A DNA stretch of 64,000 nucleotides from Botryobacter ruber (lineage in GTDB: Bacteria > Bacteroidota > Bacteroidia > Cytophagales > Hymenobacteraceae), in assembly GCF_003347595.2 (NCBI RefSeq), contig NZ_QCZK02000024.1:248001-312000 (forward strand), written 5' to 3'. The translations under genes were made by a program, and so were the position numbers. The notes under the pieces were generated by a model, which saw only the letters and a program-made list of their open reading frames with translations, made no database searches and was not told the origin of the DNA. Shown here piece after piece: positions 61,204 to 64,000 of this stretch (the first letter of the stretch is position 1; each line of letters starts with the position of its first letter).

Positions 61204-61788
61204 TTATTCAAGTGGCCTTACCAGCCCCTTTGCCAGCAGATACCATTCACCGCTTTCCGGACAGGTGGCCTCGCCTGCTTTATTGAAATGCAGCGTGTGC
61301 CCATAACGGCTTACCCACCCCTGTTGCTTTGCCGGATTGCCATATACCAATGCAAAGGCCGGCACATTTTTCGTTACCACGGAACCTGCGCCAATCATGG
61401 CAAAGGCTCCTATCTCCACCCCGCAAATGATGGTAGCATTAGCACCGATAGAAGCTCCTTTCCGCACCAGTGTCTGCTTAAACTCCTCTTTGCGGCTGAT
61501 GAAGCTGCGCGGGTTGATCACGTTTGTAAACACCATCGACGGCCCCAGGAAAACATCATCTTCACAGATAACGCCGGTGTAGACAGAGACATTATTCTGC
61601 ACCTTTACATTCCGCCCCAGCACCACCCCCGGCGATACCACCACATTTTGCCCGATATTGCAGTCTTCCCCGATCTCACAGTTTGCCATGATGTGCGAAA
61701 AATGCCAGATTTTGGTATTGTTCCCAATCCGGCTTCCGCTGTCGATAACGGCTGTTTCGTGTGCAAAATAGGCTGTTGCTAAGGCCAT
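61204..61788 (-). CDS. Hexapeptide-repeat sugar N-acetyltransferase, WbpD/WlbB-like
   Basis: A 194-residue left-handed beta-helix acyltransferase. Repeats run through IDSGSRIGNNTKIWHFSHIM and IGEDCNIGQNVVVSPGVVLG; the active-site His region and GASIGANATIICGVEIGAFA plus IGAGSVVTKNVPAFALVYGN are typical of WbpD/WlbB and FdtC enzymes, which acetylate a 3-amino group on a UDP- or dTDP-sugar. The C-terminal segment (residues about 170-194) is an extra tail. No 3-aminotransferase gene is in view, so the exact sugar is open. The ATG at 61786-61788 is preferred over an upstream one at 61821. Confidence 0.87.
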   Translation of the reverse strand: MALATAYFAHETAVIDSGSRIGNNTKIWHFSHIMANCEIGEDCNIGQNVVVSPGVVLGRNVKVQNNVSVYTGVICEDDVFLGPSMVFTNVINPRSFISRKEEFKQTLVRKGASIGANATIICGVEIGAFAMIGAGSVVTKNVPAFALVYGNPAKQQGWVSRYGHTLHFNKAGEATCPESGEWYLLAKGLVRPLE

Positions 61789-61902
61789 GCCTCCTGTCTT
61801 CTCGTGCAAAATCAGGTACAATGATGGTAATCAGCACCTTTATCGGCTACAAAGGTAACAGTTTAAACAATATCAGGCTATTTTTTGCAAAAAACCGGTA
61901 TT

Positions 61903-62757
61903 TTACAGCACAGCCCGCACCATCCGTTCTTTTCCGAATAGATCTTTTAGCACTTCGGCATGGCTGTAGCCTGCCTGCAGCAACAGTTCCTTTACACCGT
62001 TGCCATAGCGCTCATTTATCTCGAAGTACAATTTACCGCCTTTTTTCAGCAGCGTCTGCCCTACCTCGGTTATCCTTCTGTAATATTTCAGGGCATCCTC
62101 GTCGGGCACGAAAAGCGCCAGGTGCGGCTCGTAGGCCAGCACATTTTGCCGCATCAGTTCCTTCTCCGATTCCAGCACATAGGGCGGATTGCTCGTGATG
62201 ATGTCCAGCGACTGTGGTGGCAGGTGCTGAACGGGTTCAAAGATATCCTGCAGCAGCCACGACACCCTTACCTGGTATTTTTCTGCATTGGCACGGGCAA
62301 CAGCCAACGCTCCTTCCGAAATATCCATGCCATACACCTGCGCCTCCTGCAGGTTAGCAGCCAGCGCAATGGGTATGCAGCCGCTCCCTGTGCCGATGTC
62401 CAAAATATTCAGGTGCTTACGCCCCTGGTGTTCCTGCAGGATCAGGTGCACCAGTTCTTCGGTTTCGGGTCGTGGAATGAGTACCCGCTCGTCTACCGCC
62501 AGCTCCAGTCCGTAGAAGTGCGCGATGCCCAGCACGTACTGCAGGGGCTCGTGCTGCAACAGGCGCTCTACCAGAGGAGCAGTGGCTGTGGTGGCAGCTG
62601 CAGAAAGCTCCTGGTCGCGCATCAGGCTCAGTTCCAGCCTTGTTTTCTGCAACACATGCTCCAGTACCTGCTGCGCCATAGCACCTGCTTCCGGTTCGGG
62701 ATAAACAGCTGCAAGCGCTGCTTTGATCGAATTATGTGTATCTTTAACGGTAGCCAA
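61903..62757 (-). CDS. prmC: Peptide chain release factor N5-glutamine methyltransferase, TTG start, repeat insertion
   Basis: PrmC methylates the GGQ glutamine of release factors. The 284-residue protein has the N-terminal helical domain (about 1-70), the SAM motif DIGTGSGCIPIALA near residue 120, and the catalytic NPPY in ITSNPPYVLES. No ATG fits the start; the TTG at 62755-62757 opens the frame and is directly preceded by composite repeat E. Residues about 51-62 (LSAAATTATAPL) are encoded by a REP-like element lying between the N-terminal and catalytic domains. The insertion keeps the frame. It lies 115 bases ahead of the acetyltransferase gene. Confidence 0.93.
   Translation of the reverse strand: MATVKDTHNSIKAALAAVYPEPEAGAMAQQVLEHVLQKTRLELSLMRDQELSAAATTATAPLVERLLQHEPLQYVLGIAHFYGLELAVDERVLIPRPETEELVHLILQEHQGRKHLNILDIGTGSGCIPIALAANLQEAQVYGMDISEGALAVARANAEKYQVRVSWLLQDIFEPVQHLPPQSLDIITSNPPYVLESEKELMRQNVLAYEPHLALFVPDEDALKYYRRITEVGQTLLKKGGKLYFEINERYGNGVKELLLQAGYSHAEVLKDLFGKERMVRAVL
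62571..62605 (+). repeat. REP-like element inside prmC
   Basis: Near-consensus copy (GGCTGTGGTGGCAGCTGCAG core) antisense to prmC, in frame, coding for an Ala/Thr-rich insert between the two domains. Confidence 0.9.
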
Positions 62758-62860
62758 GAAAGTTAAGAAGTTAGAAAGTTTAGGAGTTAAAGAGTTTAGG
62801 AGTTAAAGGTTATTGAGAATGAAATGTAGCGGCGTGATGCTCGCGTCTCCTGCACGGACA
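62758..62860 (+). repeat. Composite intergenic repeat, copy E (partial)
   Basis: A shortened copy directly against the prmC start codon: GTTAGAAAGTTTAGGAGTT-type leader twice, then a decayed hairpin (GCGGCGTG with CGCGTCTC) and CTCCTGCACG near 62847-62856. It lacks the later CAGACAAAC modules. Confidence 0.75.
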
Positions 62861-62914
62861 ACTTCCCGGCATGCGCCGCTTTACCGGATCATGCTGCTTC
62901 AAATTTAATTATTA

Positions 62915-62930
62915 TACCTTTGCAAAGGTA
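62915..62930. promoter_or_regulatory. Perfectly palindromic -7 box of ribD
   Basis: TACCTTTGCAAAGGTA is a perfect 16-bp palindrome. Each half is a full TAnnTTTG box, one facing ribD (10 bases ahead of its ATG) and one facing prmC. It could drive both directions or bind a dimeric regulator. Confidence 0.6.
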
Positions 62931-62940
62931 AACACTTGCC

Positions 62941-63981
62941 ATGACATCAGCCGACGAACTTTACATGCGCCGTGCCCTGGAGCTTGCCGCCCTGGGCCGC
63001 GGCAGCACCAGTCCCAACCCGATGGTGGGCTGCGTAATTGTGCACGATAACCGCATTATTGGCGAAGGCTGGCACCGGCAGTATGGCGGTCCGCATGCCG
63101 AGGTAAATGCCATAAATTCCGTTACCGAAAAGCACCTGCTCCCGCACAGCCGCGTGTACGTAACGCTGGAACCCTGCTCCCACTACGGCAAAACCCCGCC
63201 CTGCGCCGACCTGCTCATCAACAGCCAGGTGCGGGATGTAGTTATCTGCAACACCGACCCGAACCCGCAGGTGGCAGGACGGGGCATCCGCAAAATGCAG
63301 GAGGTAGGCATACAGGTGCAGACCGGGCTGCTGGAACAGGAAGGGCTGGAGCTGAACAAGCGCTTCTTCACGCTGCACACGCTCAAGCGGCCTTACCTCA
63401 TTTTAAAATGGGCCGAAACAGCCGATGGGTTTGTGGCTGGCGTACAGTGCGAGCAGCTGCAGATCAGCGGCAGCCTGGCGAAGCGGCTGGTACACAAGTG
63501 GCGCACTGAGGAGCAGGCCATTATGGTCGGCACCCGCACCGCCCTCTACGACAACCCCCGCCTGAACGTACGCCACTGGCCGGGCCGCAACCCGCTCCGC
63601 ATCGTGATTGACCGGCAGCTGCAACTCCCGCCGCACACTATGCTGCTGGACAAGAGTCAGCCAACGGTGGTGTACAATTACCTGAAACAGGAAGAAGCGC
63701 ATGAGAACTTGCACTATGTACAGCTCTCGCAGGAGCAGGACCTGTTAACGCAGGTGCTGCAGGATTTACATGCCCGAAATGTGGTGTCGGTGCTGGTGGA
63801 AGGCGGTACTTACCTGCTCGACAGCCTGCTGCAGGCGGGGCTCTGGGACGAGGCCTTCGTTTTCCGGAACTCGGCAAAAGCCATTGGCGCTGGCATCAAG
63901 GCGCCGGCTATGGTGTACGGAAAACTGCAAAGCACGCAAACTTTAGGCACCGATCTGCTGTTTCACTACCACCGAACCTGA
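62941..63981 (+). CDS. ribD: Bifunctional riboflavin biosynthesis deaminase/reductase
   Basis: RibD deaminates and then reduces the early pyrimidine of riboflavin synthesis. The 346-residue protein has the zinc deaminase domain (about 1-150): PHAEV with His52 and Glu54, EPCSHYGKTPPC with Cys79 and Cys88. The reductase domain follows (about 150-346): LILKWAETADGFVAGV, VGTRTALYDNPRLNVRHW and VSVLVEGGTYLLDSLLQAGL. Both halves look intact. No FMN riboswitch is visible in the short leader. The stop codon is 19 bases from the window edge. Confidence 0.96.
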   Translation: MTSADELYMRRALELAALGRGSTSPNPMVGCVIVHDNRIIGEGWHRQYGGPHAEVNAINSVTEKHLLPHSRVYVTLEPCSHYGKTPPCADLLINSQVRDVVICNTDPNPQVAGRGIRKMQEVGIQVQTGLLEQEGLELNKRFFTLHTLKRPYLILKWAETADGFVAGVQCEQLQISGSLAKRLVHKWRTEEQAIMVGTRTALYDNPRLNVRHWPGRNPLRIVIDRQLQLPPHTMLLDKSQPTVVYNYLKQEEAHENLHYVQLSQEQDLLTQVLQDLHARNVVSVLVEGGTYLLDSLLQAGLWDEAFVFRNSAKAIGAGIKAPAMVYGKLQSTQTLGTDLLFHYHRT

Positions 63982-64000
63982 TGCAGCCGGAGATTAGGAG

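Noticed and set aside
119-62605. CRISPR array
   Set aside because: The short repeats are scattered singly or as inverted pairs over 60 kb, not evenly spaced, and no cas gene is present.
62758-62940. FMN riboswitch before ribD
   Set aside because: The leader after the promoter box is about 10 bases, too short for an RFN element, and none of its conserved blocks is visible.
1-64000. tRNA or rRNA genes
   Set aside because: I looked for T-loop GGTTCGAATCC-like segments with pairing arms and for conserved rRNA stretches in all intergenic regions and found none. The TTCGAA at 7203 belongs to the 28-bp inverted repeat.

Overview
The window is about 64 kb of chromosome from a member of the Bacteroidota, most likely order Cytophagales near Pontibacter or Hymenobacter. 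That placement is an inference. It rests on promoter boxes of the TAnnTTTG type, two secreted proteins ending in type IX secretion (T9SS) sorting domains, many short-linker lipoproteins, and gene families typical of the group (M16 pairs, S9 peptidases, DUF72, HPP, FloA). I found no rRNA, tRNA, phage, insertion sequence, CRISPR array or recognisable defence island.

Layout. 1-7.1 kb: the tail of an unknown gene, a long non-coding stretch with one 54-residue membrane microprotein on the minus strand, an orphan cyanophycinase, a thioredoxin-reductase-like flavoprotein and polA. 7.5-12.7 kb: a small secreted PepSY-like protein, an NtrC-type response regulator, a RelE/ParE-type toxin-antitoxin pair and a large hybrid histidine kinase. 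13-15.1 kb: lemA and two TPM-domain genes. 15.4-27 kb: a sugar nucleotidyltransferase, a prolyl oligopeptidase, a T9SS matrixin-like protease, dgt and a two-gene M16 peptidase operon. 27-34.9 kb: DUF72, RlpA, hypotheticals, an APP1-like phosphatase with acylphosphatase, Lrp and MscS. 35-44.8 kb: a cassette-like small gene, then secreted carbohydrate and BNR-repeat proteins (two GH43-like, one sortilin-like with T9SS tail), an SDR, a ClC channel and an HPP protein. 44.8-56.7 kb: a DPP IV-like peptidase, a FadL-like porin, a tandem-repeat lipoprotein, proS, nfeD-floA, a 2OG oxygenase and a chromate transporter. 57-64 kb: a minus-strand nucleotide-sugar cluster (rfbA, a 4-epimerase, rfbB, galE, a hexapeptide acetyltransferase) behind prmC, with ribD diverging.

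The most unusual material is the repeats. A REP-like element of about 30 bp (core GGCTGTGGTGGCAGGGGCAG) occurs at some 18 loci, singly or as inverted pairs. Its consensus is stop-free in all six frames, and it lies inside or at the ends of at least four coding sequences (the hybrid kinase, prmC, the HPP gene and a small membrane-protein gene). A second, composite intergenic repeat with a GAGACGCG/CGCGTCTC hairpin occurs five times. Other leads are a candidate small RNA near 21.4-21.5 kb, a perfectly palindromic promoter box before ribD, several start codons 1-5 nt behind a promoter box, and a small AT-rich gene flanked by short inverted repeats.
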